From Takakia lepidozioides (taxonomy: Eukaryota; Streptophyta; Takakiopsida; Takakiales; Takakiaceae): DNA of 64,000 nt. Positions 11,373 to 23,642 of this stretch are shown here, one piece after another. The stretch is from contig CM060732.1 in NCBI GenBank assembly GCA_030704615.1, positions 62,105,053 through 62,169,052 of the forward strand, in the 5' to 3' direction. The number at the start of each line of letters is the position of its first letter. The first letter of the stretch is position 1. The notes beneath the pieces are model-generated. The model saw nothing but the letters and a program-made list of their open reading frames with translations, did no database searches and was not told the origin of the DNA. Position numbers and translations under genes: made by a program.

Positions 11373-14300
11373 TCATAGCCAGCTGAGTCCGAAATGGGAA
11401 ACACTGGGAGACTTCTGACCTCCCATTTTTTGTAGGGAGCGATATTGCAACCGTACACTCTCTCCGTTGTCCAATGTCCGCACCAAGTACCTAACCACAC
11501 CATTAATCTGTGAGAAAGAGAAAAATGAACCAGCCAGAGTTTGTACTTGTGAGAATAATGCTCGGCCATTACAGAGCTGGCCGGACCCCTCCCAGTTTCG
11601 TGATAACCTCACCATTTAATTCCCTCACAGCCAACGGCATTCAATTTGCAACATAGAGCTCAGACCTAGCCATGTGTTTGTCACAGAGAGCAACAGATCA
11701 GAAAGAGAATATACCAGCCATTGAGACATTGTGTGGTGATTACTGCCTCCCGACCAACAAATCGCTCGGGTGTCCGTTTGTTACCCTGTTGAAAGCAAAC
11801 AAGACCCTGGTTACCCAAGGACATCTGGAGAGTTATTTCATCACCTGCATGGGTGAGTAACAGAACGAGGAGGTACAACATAAAACATAAGGAGCGGTTA
11901 ATGGAGGAGGGAGAGAAGAACAGGCATGCATGCATAATGATATTGCCATACAGATTGGTAAAACACATAAAAGGTGTAAGCAATAGACACATCTTGCCAC
12001 AGCCATGTGGCCTAGACCCGTGCTGCGTGGACAATGCAGAAAAGAGGGAAGACATAACGGGAGGGAGGATAGCAGCAAAGGTCCCACTACAGAAGCGCTC
12101 CAGTAGTCTCAGTTACCAATTACTACAGTCGGTTCTGGGGCTTTATGTTGCTTTGGACACTACTAAACTCTACATCACCTTGATGTGAGTCCTCAAGGTT
12201 CTGACATAACAAGGCCACAGCTTTCACCAATGTGTTCAACTGAACCAAAGGATGTGCGGGGACAATGCACTCGTAAGACGCTGTTTGGTGTATCCTTGTG
12301 GCCATAGACCCTGCGCCCATTTTGGGTGGAACAAATGGAAACAGATACTACCTTTGTCAGGTGCTCACTCCGGTAGTGTGACTTACCTTCATAGAGACAA
12401 TTAATTTGGGTTATCCAGATATCCTCTAGAAAGCTCTTCACACAAGCATCAACTTGCTGTGTGAGCTGCCCAGCAATTAGACCCAACAGGGCCAGGGCTC
12501 TAGGCTCAGCATAAAGACAGACATGAGAGAGAGAGAGAATGTACTCATAAGACGTTGTTTGCCGTAGCCTTGTGGCCATTGACCCCGCGCCCGGTTTGAG
12601 TGGAACACAAAGGGACAGAAACTACCTTTGTAAGGGGCTGACACCCGTACTATGACTTACCCTGAAATAGACAATTTATCCGAGTTCTCCAGATATCCTA
12701 GAAATCCCCTTCACACAAGCATCAATCCGCTGTGTGTGATTTCCCCAATAAGTAGACCCCAAAAGGGCCTCGGAGAGACTGTACTGATACGACATTGTTT
12801 GCTTTTGGCTCAGAGAGAATGTACTCATAAGACGTTGTTTGCCGTAGCCTTTTGGCTCAGAGAGAGGGGGAGAGAGAGATACTGAGTCAGGAAGACATCA
12901 GAACTCATGAAGGTTTGGAGTTGAATTGCTTTACCTTAATCATGACACGGTCACTCACAACGAAAGGAAACTGAACACCCTTTGTGCGTGTAGGGTCTGA
13001 GGCAGACTGGTCTGGCGGCCCAAGGCCGTCCTGCATCCCAAATTGAACCGCCTTCTGTATTGAGATACTTGAAAAGTACAGTCTAGATCATATTGTACTC
13101 ACTAGAACTGAAAACATCTGTGGTCATCCGAGTAGAGCAGCATCCGCTCTGATACAGACAATGGAAAATAAGAACACAAGTTTTAAAAAAATTCAAATAG
13201 ACCAAATATCAATACACACACTATAAGGACCTTTCTATTCTAGATTTCCAAATCATTAAAGACAACTCACCTGGGTTGGATCTCTCCTCCTTTTGGCAGA
13301 CTTGACATGACTCATCATCTCTTCCTCTCGCTTGTAGGCTTGCACCGCAGACCGCAGTGCTGCCCACATCCATTAGCAGACAATCTCTAATCATATTAAT
13401 AAAGACGAAATGCCACCAGCAATGTGCACAAATGCATGAAAAAATGTCACAATTTTATTTGAGATCTACTCATGGGCCTAGGAATATAGTCAATGGCTTA
13501 CCCTATGGCTATAGCCCTAGTGTAAAGATGATGACAAGCTGGTTACAACGACTAAGTTTGTTCTAAGGGCAGGCTTTGACATCACACAAAAAGGCCCCAC
13601 AAAAGCACACATGGTGATTCCGGGAACGCTAATGTCGCTCACTACTTCATACAAATGTGACAAAGTATGGTGGAGATACAGAGAAAGTTTGTTTGTAATA
13701 CCATAATTGGGCGCCATGGACTCTGTGTGCACCGAAGCTCCACATGTGATGCAGACATTCTGCCAACCCACTCATGCCCTTGTTAAACTTCTGTCCATCT
13801 TTCATACATCCAGTCTTCTTTTCATCTATCAGTCCAGTATTTCCTTACAAACACTCAAATGGGAGCAACAGTTGATGCAAACATTTAGTGTCTGACTAGA
13901 TCTGCTCTTTCATCTGTTCTCAATGCAACAGCATTTTGAAACGCAGCATTCCCTGATCCTCTCTCACACACATATGAAACAGAGATAATATGTCTTATAC
14001 CAACTCAACAAGGGTTAGATTGAAGTGGGTTACATTGCTCTCAAAAGTGATCATTAGATGTGTAACCAGGCTTATGTGGTGATCTACAGACCACTGTACA
14101 AAGCAGAGAACATGAAAGCTTAGTAGACTGCACATTTTCATTAAACTTACGGTGTCCATCACCCGTCTCAGCCCTGCATTTCCAACGGAATGTCCACAAG
14201 AAATAATCATAGCATCCTCCAGTAATGCCCCCCTGTCACATGCAATTGAGACCAAATTTATGTTAGTGAGCAGGCCCTCATCGCACACAGTCTTGCACCA

Positions 14301-15877
14301 TAGCATGTGCAAGTTTCTTTTCAAAAAGTAGGAGGGCAAGAAGAACATGTTTAAACAGCATGAGCCCCAGCTGGCATTATGAAGAGAGAGACATACAACA
14401 GATGTTGGCGGGATAACAGCGATAGGCAAATTAATAGACGAAATAGGCAGGCAGACTAAAGAAGGAAACGTCCACCGCGGCCCTACTGGTCCATGGGACT
14501 AAGTGGACGAACAAGAAAGCACTTCAGAAAGCATCCAATGATGCCCAAAAAAGAAGTGCCTCTTATGCAGTTAGGCTGCAAGCACTTTGGGTCCTCCAAA
14601 CTGAAAGCTTCTGCCTGGGAGTACATAATGGAGAATAGAATCATCAGAAAGACAAACAGAGAAGACAGGGAAAGAATCACAAAGGGAGGGAGAGCAAGAT
14701 ATTCATGACATCCACAGATGAGATAATAGAGGAGAGAAAGAAAACTACGTCAGGGGATCAGAAAGAATGTGTCGCAAAGATGATTCAGCTACAGATGACA
14801 GAGAATCCAGTGTGCGATGCCTGGCACTGGGATCATTTGGAGAATCTGTGCCCTTCAGAACATTGCTGTTGCTTATTTGCGAATTCAACAGTGAGGTGTA
14901 GTAGTTGTCTGGATCTGAAACAGCCGAACTCTGAAGTTGCTCGTGAAGCGAGCCTTGTGTGATCCTGGCTTGCTCTTGAAGAGATCCCACAGCCACGTTC
15001 GCACGAAAACCCTCTTTTGAAGCTTCTCTTGACATGCCACTTTCTCTCATCATACCATCGCGTGAGGATGTATGAGATGCTGCCAGCCCCCTTCCGCCAT
15101 TCTGAGCTGGGTTTGTGTCACTATGGCCTACCCCTAACTGGGGGCTTGAGAGAGATGAAGAGAAAGAATTCAGAAATGGGAGAGTAGATGATGGAGAATG
15201 AAACATCCCAGAGTTCCCACCAACAACTGCCTTCAAAGCACCTCTCTCCCGATCTGCAGCAGCTCTCTCGAACACACCATCTGAGGTTCTTGAAGGCATT
15301 GAAGTGTCTAGTCTTACTTGCTCAGGATCAAAAGTACCCATTTGTGTATGCAAAAGAGGCCCCACAACACCATCTCCACCTTCTGTGCCTCTCTCGTTGG
15401 GTGCCCCACCTCCCTCTACTTCACCTTCCACCATATCTCCATCATCATCGTCTTCTTCAGTCCCTTCACTTTGCGATGCCTCATGTCCGTCCCCTCTTAC
15501 CCCCACCATTTCTCTGTACTCCCCCTCCATTGTTCTGTCTCTCTCTGCTTCAGGCCATTCCTGCTGTCTCCCTTTTCCTACCATGCCTCCCATTTGGGAG
15601 CCATACACCACCCTTCTATCTTCATCTCCCCCTTCATCTCTTTGCTCTCTCTGTTCCATCTGGTGAGCTCCCTCTCCCCCTCTGTAAATTCTATGCGCCT
15701 TGAGAAAACCTTTGCTCAATTGCGGATGGGCAGAGACTGGTCTATTAGAAGACCCCTGAAGAGAATACACTCTCCCAAAAGCTCACCATGCACAATGCGA
15801 TCTGCTGCAGAATTAAGATCTATGTCCACTTTTTGTGCCAGCACTCCTCCAACCATTACAAGTTCTTCAGAGCCCAT
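11373..15877 (-). CDS. U-box E3 ubiquitin ligase, PUB62/63-like
   Basis: Complete gene model of 8 exons, 538 codons: 15787-15877 (ATG 15877), 14749-15736, 14151-14232, 13702-13759, 13271-13359, 12935-13054, 11715-11785, 11373-11490 (TGA). All phases join. The long second exon is low-complexity, acidic and Ser-rich, and contains SDPDNYYTSLLNSQI, a motif I associate with PUB62/63. The U-box is split over exons 3-5: GALLEDAMIISCGHS, then CITCGASVHTESMAPNYALR. A basic helix (YKREEEMMSHVKSAKRRR) follows. The last three exons encode GVQFPFVVSDRVMIK, GNKRTPERFVGREAVITTQ and LVRTLDNGESVRLQYRSL, the conserved C-terminal module of PUB62/63 proteins. U-box proteins act as E3 ligases with an E2 enzyme; the substrate is unknown. 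Exon 1 is the weakest part: the intron it implies is only 50 bp, so the N terminus may differ. Intron 6 holds LINE tails. Confidence 0.8.
12258..12518 (-). mobile_element. LINE 3'-end fragment (family L), intron of the PUB62/63-like gene
   Basis: A truncated copy of the C-terminal end and 3' tail of a LINE found many times in the window. Shared markers are tcacacaagcatcaacttgc, ccagatatcctctagaaag and the tail that on the minus strand reads tcttatgagtaca (here slightly altered). It is 5'-truncated, as is usual for LINEs, and lies in intron 6 in the gene's own orientation. Confidence 0.75.
12538..12860 (-). mobile_element. Second LINE 3'-end copy plus short tail remnants
   Basis: The main copy is 12538-12773 (tail tagged by gtactcataagacgttgttt read on the plus strand; body ccagatatcctagaaatccc). 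Two bare tail pieces follow, at about 12780-12806 and 12817-12855, each next to a GA run. On the minus strand every tail ends in ATGAGTACA followed by TC dinucleotides, so the element's 3' tail is (TC)n-like. The clustering suggests repeated insertion into earlier tails. Confidence 0.7.
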
Positions 15878-15879
15878 CT

Positions 15880-17676
15880 ACCCATGAGTTTTTGCCAGTA
15901 AGTGTCATGCCATGTCAGGTTCGATATTGCTTTTATTTCCTGCATGTGGCTGTGCATCCTATCGATATGCACTCAAAGCATTACTCCCAGGTGCTCCTTC
16001 CTCAGTTGCCGCCAAATCCTCAATGCTCAACTTTCCATAGGGATAACCATTATTTTCTGCATCCCTCAATCATTGTGAATTTCCCTACATTGTGAAGTGT
16101 TGCATGCTCATCTGTGTATGACCTTAGTTTTCATGTTCTTGCAAGCCTCTGTCTGTCTGTCTCTGTCTTCCAACTTCTTGTCATAACCAGTGTTTCAAAC
16201 TGACTGCACAGCCCTCCCGGCCACTTCAGGTAACAAATGAGAGGTCCATTGCCAGAATCCCGCTGTAACCTCAATCTGTCAGTCTGTCATTTCCGGGTTC
16301 CATCTGCTCCAGCAGTGTGTCTAACCAAAGTCTTCATCCTGCACGCCAACATTTCATGACCCATTGATTGACCTGACCACCTATATGCTTACCTTTGTGT
16401 TCAAAGTTTCTATACTCATGGACTTCTTGATATTAGACAAACTTCCCTCTATTGTACATTGTAAGTTCAGCAGTTGCTTAGCTTCACACAGATTATGAAA
16501 CGATTCAAGAATTAGCCTTCTCTCCTGACTCAAAAGATCCCGCTCTTCTCGCTTCTAAGGTACGGGCACACTAGCATAAACATCAACATCATGATTTCTT
16601 TCCAATAGCAGATTTGTCCTTAACTGTGCGCTCATACTAAGGCAACTCCGGGCCGAGGTTCCATCCGCTGATTGATTGAACCCAGCAATCAGGTCCCTGA
16701 GATTTCAGCAGGAAGAATGTCCCCAGGAAGAAAGTCCTCAAGGGTATGTTATTACCCCTCGTTTGGAGGGTAAATGGGTACCCACCCGCTGTTCATGCTA
16801 AGTAGCACTCAAAGACTGCCATGATGCACTGCCCCTTTCACCCCTCATGCTGTTATTCCATTCTCTTAATCTTGGAAGCCTCTCTTTTCCCTCCCTACAC
16901 TCCGATTTCTCACTTCTTCCCGTGCTCGATCAAACTACCTCGAATGAGACCCCAGAAAGATTTTGTGTATAATTGCGATGTCTGCTTTCACTTCCATAAC
17001 CCTTTGCATCATTCAGCGATACCTCTCAATGTTCTTTTAGAGCATCTTTCTTCCCCTCTGTGATCACCATACCGCAATCAGCATCACTATCTACACTGCC
17101 CAACTAAGGCCCGAAGTTTTTGTTCGTTTCGTTTTGGCATGCCACGAAAAAGAAAAGAGCAATATTCTTGAGCATCACAACAACCGCCCATGCCTGTTCC
17201 TCTCCTCGCAAGAAAGCTTCTAATACCTGCAAATTGTCCATCTCTAACCCAGTCTATATACGGTTCCTCGTTAAGAAAATCCCCACCCACAAACTCTTGA
17301 TGAATGCTTACCCTACAACCAAAAAGAAGCTCGGACAGCAAAAACATCTTGGGCACTCCAATTCACACCATCTCTTGGACCTGCCCGTTCTCTGTCTGGG
17401 AGTACGATCCAAGACAGGCAAGACAAGACAAATTGCGAGAACAGGCTCCTTTCAAAATACCGTGTATATACCTAGCTCGCACGGGTATACGTATACCTAT
17501 ACAAGTACCCCGGGCCCACATATAGGGCTACCCATCCGATCTCTGCGCAGAGGTTTTTGTACGAGTCTCTGATTCATCTGCCTTGCGACCTCTATAACGC
17601 ATTTAAGTTAGGTTTCCTGTTGCTGGATCTGCCCATCGCAGCTGCTGCTCGCAGGCACCACCAATTCGGAGAGATA
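15880..17676. other. Intergenic region between divergent PUB62/63-like and PBA1 genes
   Basis: About 1.8 kb separates the two start codons, which point away from each other, so promoters of both genes must lie here. The last part before PBA1 (about 17460-17560) contains stacked gtatac/tatacc motifs and a GC-rich segment ending in an acceptor-like tctgcgcag near 17549, consistent with a 5' untranslated exon. No coding sequence, recognisable repeat or RNA gene was seen. Confidence 0.5.
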
Positions 17677-20600
17677 ATGGAGCCCATGGCATCAGACTGG
17701 ACGGATGCGCCTCATAGCATGGGGGTATGTGGGTTCTTTACTCGTCTCCTGGGTGGGTGTTGTCTTCTGGGTGGTTATGGTGTGTGGGTTCGTTGGTAGG
17801 TGTAAGGTGATAAGCCATGCAGGGTCAAATGGATGGTGCAGACAACCATCATGGCAGTGGAGTACAACGAGGGTGTTATACTTGGAGCCGATTCTCGCAC
17901 CACCACTGGTAAGTAAACTAGTCCAGTCAGCTTGAGTTCAAGCTCCAGCGAACTGTATGTTCAAGCAAGAAGGGCCATCAAATCTGCTGGTATACTAGAC
18001 TGAGTTGACTGGAGATAGTTATTGAGGATTCTAAGAACAATCACTCCTGCTTGAGCCATCATAATTCGTTGTTACTGATTGACCTCTTTGCTAGTCAGTC
18101 ACTGTTTGTTACTCACTTGCAGCCCAACCCACCCATTTTGTTCCCTGATGATTATACTAGAAACTCTGGAGGTTCTAGATGCCCGACTGGTGAGGTAGTA
18201 GTGCCACCCAGGACACGTTGAGCAACATCTGAGCTATGAGCTCCGTAACTGCACAAGTATGTATAAACAACGAGCACCCGCGAGTCAATGTTCTTCTTTT
18301 TCTGTCCTTGAATGAAGTATGAAGCCAATAAAATTCCAGTGGTTATGAGTGCTCAAGGATGGAATGGTAAATTGCAGGAGTGTATGTGGCCAATCGAGCC
18401 TCTGACAAGATCACTCAACTCACTGACAACGCATATCTTTGCCGCTCAGGTTCGGTATGTATAAATTCTCTCTTCCCCTGCAGACCCAGGTCAAGCATTG
18501 CAACTGAATGTTTATGTGACGTGGAACTTCTAATGAGGGGTCCATCTCTCTCCCTCCCTCCCTCCTTATTGAACAGTGTTACTGGTAGTCCAGTCTCAAC
18601 TGAAGGTAGAGGGCTCCCTCCTCTCTTGTACAAAGTCAAAACCAGCCCTAAAATCAACAATCAATTCCATCTGAAATCGTGTGCATCTTTGCTTGTAAAG
18701 GCAATATTGTTTCGCCTTTGAAATGCTTTGAAGGAGCCTTCCAGTTATGTTGAGTTTGAAGCAATTGGACATTGCTGGAAGAGTAGAGTGATGGTGTGTG
18801 GTGCCTTGTGAGCATGGCAGGCAGCTGATACACAAGTGGTGTCGGATTATGTCCGGTACTTCCTCAGTCAACACACGTAAGACAGCCTTTCTCTGCGCTC
18901 CCCTAGTAAGTTCTGAATTAATTGCCCATTGGGTAAGGCACTTAAGATAGTCCTAGGTTCAAATCTGAATGTTTCATTTCATTATGCATTGAAGCCAGCT
19001 GCAATGAGTGTGCCACTTATCAATTAGGCACGGGATGGAAGTTCGACAATATCAAAACCTGGGGCCGGGACATTCCTGCCTGTAATAAGATGCATGGAAG
19101 TCGGGAATCATGAGATCAGCAGTCAAACTTGAACATATTGAATTCTGTCATTGACTGTTGGACAGGATATCAACATCATCACTCTTCCCATAACCGGCTT
19201 GTGGGTGGTTCTTGGATGGGGGCATGCTGATTGTGACTTGGACTCATTGGGGCTTGCAGAATTCAGCTGGGAAGTCATGCCACTGTGAAAACTGCAGCGA
19301 ATCTTGTGAGGGAGCTTTCATATCAGAATAAGGTGAACTTTCTGATCCCTTTACGGAATGCTTTCTTTTCGTGCAGTAAGAGAGTGACAGCATGTACTTT
19401 TTTACTGTTCTGTGTGTATGTCCTCTATGACTTACTCTTGGGGGCATAGATCTGGAGGGATAACCGGCTCCATGTGGAGCCAAATGCGGGATTTCTACCC
19501 ACCTGCGTTTTGTAAGAATGGGCTGCAATCGCCATAGCACTTATGCACAGACTGGTTACAGGAAGTTTTGGGTGTTGAGAAGAGAGCAATAAACAATTAC
19601 CGTAACTCTCTGCAGGCAACAACAGTGAGTGAAAGTATTAGAGCAATTGCATTGTGTTACTTTCTGAAGAAGGCTGCCAAAGTCCATGGGTGATGTGCTA
19701 TCCCCATCTCCTATTACACAATTAAATGGGAAAGGAGACAGAAAGGGGCCTCATTATGGAGCATGCTCCTGTCAATTCTGTCAAGCACCCTTGTAAATGA
19801 GTTTTTGTGTAAGTGGTGATGATGGCACATTCTGGATATCTGATGCTGAGGTTTTCTGGGTGCAGTCATTTCTGCAGGCGGGGTTGATAGTGGCAGGCTG
19901 GGACAAGTACGAGGGGGGCAGTGTCTATGGGGTTCCTTTGGGAGGCACCCTGCTTCGCCTTCCATTTGCCACAGGAGGTTTGTGTTGTCTAGTCGTTCCT
20001 CAGTCATTAATGTCAGGGTGTGTTAAACCCACCGCTGTGGCTCATCAAGTAATTAGGTTGTAGGAGAAAAACTATTGGCCAACACTTAGTATAGCTGAGT
20101 GCTTCCTGGAGCCATTACTACCTACTATCACCAATATGAGGTGGGCTCTTTTTGAAGCCACTTTGTAGTGCAACTGGGTTGTATGCCATTGATTTTCCAT
20201 CAGGGATTGAATGTGCCAGGCACTCGGTTTCGCAAGGCATCCATTCTACACGATAACCTCACCTCAAATGTACACTAAACTATATAGCCCTCCAATATTG
20301 GCCATGACTGCATTCTGGGGTGGTCATTGTCGAACTAACAAGCTATCTATTGGAAGCTCTTTAACTATAAGCTCAGTTGTTCATTAACCCAAATCAATGT
20401 AACAATACCACCATTTTCTTTCGTAAACGCATCGAATACAATTCTATTTGCTTCTTGCAACTTCTCAAATGTAAGGATCAATTAAATGTGATGAGCTGGA
20501 GGGAAGGTGTGCAGGATCGGGATCAAGCTATCTGTACGGATTTCTGGATCAGGCTTGGAAACCCAACATGAGCAAGGAGGAGGCTGAGGTATGTTATGCT

Positions 20601-21401
20601 TTTTGGATCATGTCATGTACAATATCTCTGCCTGTACAAAGTTTTATTGGAAGGCTCTATCAAGTTTTGGGGCACAAGGCCAAGCAATGATGGAGATAGA
20701 AAGGCAAAGAAAGTAAAGGAGAGAGACTGTACTCATAAGACGTTGTTTGCCGTAGCCTTGTGGCCATTGACCCCGCGCCCTGTTTGAGCCGAACACAAAA
20801 ACTACCTTTGCCAGCGGCTGATGCCGGTAGTATGACTTACACAATTCATCTGAGTTTTCCAGATCTCCTCTAGAAATCCCTTACACAAGCATCAATCTGC
20901 TGTGTGTGGTTTAGCGTTAGTTTAGTAAAGGAGAGAGAGAATGTACTCATAAGATGTTGTTTGCTTGCAGCGGTTGGTAGTAAAGGCAGTCGCCTTGGCA
21001 ATTGCACGTGATGGTGCCAGTGGTGGCGTTGTCCGGACTGTGACTGTAAGTTGTCTCCCCTCATCTTTCACTCACTCTCACTATCTCTGTCTCTGGTCTG
21101 GCTTAATTTGATGTCAATTCTCGTCTGCTTAACAATAACCACTGCTGAGTATCTTGGCAAAGAGCTTGGTAATGTAAATGTGACGGTGGCCTGTTCTGCT
21201 TCCTAACAACAGGAAGCACCTTAAAACAGCTCAAGGTGGTATATCAGTTGTGTTCCAGGTTATATCGTGACCATGTCCATGGCCTTGGTGGTGTTGGAAC
21301 AGGTGAATGAGCATGGTGTGACACGCAACTTCTTTGCAGGAGACAAGCTACCACTTTTCTATGAAGAAATTCCTCCACGCCCCTCTCTTCTTCAAACTTG
21401 A
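17677..21401 (+). CDS. PBA1: 20S proteasome subunit beta-1 (beta type-6)
   Basis: Complete 9-exon gene, 226 codons: 17677-17724, 17842-17908, 18378-18454, 18821-18876, 19260-19332, 19866-19977, 20515-20588, 20971-21045, 21303-21401 (TGA). All phases join. The product is the caspase-like (PGPH) catalytic subunit of the 20S core, active in cytosol and nucleus. A 16-residue propeptide ([16 protein letters not shown]) is cut before Thr17, the catalytic N-terminal threonine. That Thr is the first codon of exon 2 ([11 protein letters not shown]). In mature numbering Asp17 (LGADSRT) and Lys33 (RASDKITQL) are present. Later conserved blocks are [35 protein letters not shown] and [12 protein letters not shown]. 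The length matches plant PBA1 (about 230). Intron 7 carries LINE tails reaching the exon 8 splice site. Confidence 0.93.
20725..20967 (-). mobile_element. LINE 3'-end fragments in PBA1 intron 7
   Basis: A copy at about 20725-20905 has the same tail and body markers as the copies at 12.3-12.8 kb (tactcataagacgttgtttg; ttccagatctcctctagaaa). A second bare tail lies at 20938-20964 (atgtactcataagatgttgt). Both are antisense to PBA1. The second tail ends directly before the exon 8 acceptor (ttgcag, 20965-20970), so LINE-derived DNA now forms the sequence just upstream of that splice site. Confidence 0.75.
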
Positions 21402-22079
21402 TTACTTGAGCTTAGCTCACAGCAACCCTTAGGAGTGCCATGGGTTTGTTCGGTTTTGGTAACAGAGAAGGGACAGCGTGTCGTCCTAAACTTAATTAGA
21501 CACCTGATTTTTAGGTTGCACCCTCACAATCCTGTGCTTTGTTGACCAACACCAAGTTGTGAGCCCTGGCTGCTCAGCTTTTGTCCAGTGGAACATTGAT
21601 TATAAGCAACTGTACATGCATTTTGGTTCAACTGGAGCTGTTGATCTTCTGCTGATCTCAAGTGGATATAAGAAATTCGCAAATTGCATTTGGAAATTCC
21701 TTAAACTGACTGAACACCTACTGGAGTTCATTTGCAAGTTGCTCATTTTATAACTGTATTTGTTAGATTTTATATCTGGGTTTAGTTCTTCACACTTATG
21801 TTTGTGGCTGGAAGTAAGTATGGCCTCATCAGAGTCATGCAAATGCCAAGTGCACCACGAACTGCAAAGAGATGGAGGCCAAGATCCATATGGCCCCGGA
21901 GGAAGTGTCATAAAGGTTGGCACTTAAGTTTCTCCATAAACAAATGGAACTTCAAAGTCGGGCCACCAAGAGCAATGTGGCTCTCTACAGATTCATCCCA
22001 GGCAGCAAGAGGGAACGGACAAGTCTAGTATGTGGGGTGAGAATAGTGAACACCTCTCCATTATATATAGGTCGTTTCA

Positions 22080-22260
22080 TGATGTTAACAAGACCATAAT
22101 TATATATAAAATTATATTACAAAATAAAATAAATTTTTATATGTATATAGTTTTTATTTTAGAATTTTTAAAAATACTTTCTGTAAAAAACAATACCCTT
22201 ATATATGTATATTTTAATTTTAATAGGGCAGGGATGGAGATCATTATAAGAGCATCCCCA
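22080..22260. repeat. AT-rich block
   Basis: About 180 bp is almost entirely A and T, with stretches such as ttatatataaaattatatta. It follows the PBA1 3' region and precedes repeat-rich DNA. No gene was seen. It may be the interior of a small AT-rich transposable element. Confidence 0.4.
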
Positions 22261-22297
22261 CCCTACACTGAACCAGCATGCCAAAGTAAAGTAAAGT

Positions 22298-22376
22298 ATG
22301 ACACCTCCCAAAGGGAGCGTAACTTATGGTGTCTTCTCACCACAAGGGCTACTGCCTTCTAGCTAAAAGGTGGCCA
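22298..22376 (-). mobile_element. SINE family A, body-only fragment
   Basis: Matches the body of the family A SINE (gggagcgtaacttatggtgt, gggctactgccttct, aggtgg), read on the minus strand. The tRNA-like head is missing. Confidence 0.6.
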
Positions 22377-22379
22377 CGA

Positions 22380-23245
22380 GTGTTGGTATGGTATGGGTAT
22401 GAGACCCGATTATCAACCCTGGTATCAGGAACCAGACCAGCCTGGTCCTAAATTCTAGATACCCAGGGCTATACCATTGCCTAGCTTAGTGTAGGGTTAG
22501 CGAATACCATACCAGTCTGGTGTTGATGGCTAGGATTTAGTATTGATACTCGTTGCAAGCGTTTCGCAACCATTCTGAAGTCGACTGGTATCAATCCTTG
22601 TTGACGGGAAGTAGGGAAGAGTGTTAATATGGTGGCCACTTCGCAGCTTAGGGCCGGTGAATTGTTGGGCGAACAATCAAGGCTGCGTCGGCAACCATCA
22701 TTGTTGCTGGGTAGCGCTCAATTCTTGCAGCAAACCCCATATGTATGTGAATATTGCTGCTTATTCATGTTTCACAGATGTTGGATCTGGTGTTAAAGAG
22801 AGTCTCAAGGGGACAGTTCTCAGGACCACTTGGGGTGTCTCAAACCAAATTGCTCATGCATGAAGAATTTTAAGCTCACAAATTGCCTTGAGAGCAAACG
22901 TGCACGTAACATTCATTTTCAATGATTTAGTATGATATGCAGTCGGTGGCAATGAGATCATTTTCCATATGCACTTCTGCTATTCATGTATGATACACTC
23001 ATCAAGTCTTTTTTAAGTTTTATGTTGATACTAGATTCCAGTATATATACCAGCTGGTATTACTTGAGAAAATTTGTATTGATACCATTGCATAAGTGAT
23101 TGCTCATTTCTCAATATCCATACGAACTGGTATGTAACTTGAAAAAATATCCCTGGTACCAATGTTCCCCTAGTATATCATTTTGAGAGCCACCTACATA
23201 CCACGACCAGCCTGGTATCAAAAAATGTTGATACCAGACCAACAC
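22380..23245. repeat. Region rich in ATACCAG/CTGGTAT palindromic motifs
   Basis: Variants of the palindrome taccag(c/t)ctggta recur: near 22410 (ggtatcaggaaccagacc), 22430 (gaccagcctggtcc), 22508 (accataccagtctggtg), 23043 (tataccagctggtatta), 23120 (gaactggtatg) and 23210 (gaccagcctggtatca). Short direct and inverted copies of ttgatacc lie between them. No coding sequence is visible. It may be a degraded element with internal palindromic sites. Confidence 0.5.
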
Positions 23246-23246
23246 T

Positions 23247-23338
23247 GGTGGACACCTTCATGACACACCAGACCATGGTTTGAACCCACAACCACATCCA
23301 ACGTGGTATATGCCCATTACCACTAGGCTACATGCTGG
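23247..23338 (-). mobile_element. SINE family A, head fragment
   Basis: Minus-strand tRNA-like head with A box (gcctagtggtaatgggca) and B box (gtgggttcaaacca), truncated in the body after ggtgtcca. The family is defined at 9575-9714. Confidence 0.7.
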
Positions 23339-23410
23339 TTGTCAACGGAATACAACGGTATACTGTGTTGGATTGGAACACGTCCCTACCCTTGCCCTGA
23401 AAAAAAAAAA

Positions 23411-23563
23411 TGACGCTCCCGAAGGGGGCCTAACTTATGGTGTCACTTGACCCCAAAGGGCTACTGCGTTCCAGCAGGAAGGTGGACACCTTCATGACAC
23501 ACCAGACGGTGGTTTGAACCCACAACCACATCCAACATCCATTACCACTGGGCTACATGCTGG
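23411..23563 (-). mobile_element. SINE family A, near full-length copy
   Basis: The most complete copy. Its minus-strand head begins near 23563 with gtagcccagtggtaatgg, the B box is gtgggttcaaaccac (about 23510-23524), and the body ends at 23411 with gggagcgtca. An 11-base A run lies just outside the body end (about 23400-23410). Confidence 0.7.
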
Positions 23564-23597
23564 CCCCCACCCTTGCCTTGAACACTACTAGGGCTTC

Positions 23598-23642
23598 GCG
23601 TTGCTCCGCACTACTAGCGACGAATTCTGATAACTATGTTCA
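23598..23642. repeat. Dispersed repeat R1, copy 2
   Basis: Second copy of the repeat at 8568-8622 (gcgttgctccgcactactag then cgacgaattctgataac). Confidence 0.6.

Noticed and set aside
15188-15887. Long plus-strand Ser/Pro/Leu-rich open frames
   Set aside because: They are antisense shadows of the long low-complexity second exon of the PUB62/63-like gene, whose frame fits flanking exons in phase.
18920-18990. tRNA-like boxes in PBA1 intron 4 (ttgcccattgggtaagg, ggttcaaatct)
   Set aside because: Possible old SINE head, but there is no second copy or body in the window to support it.
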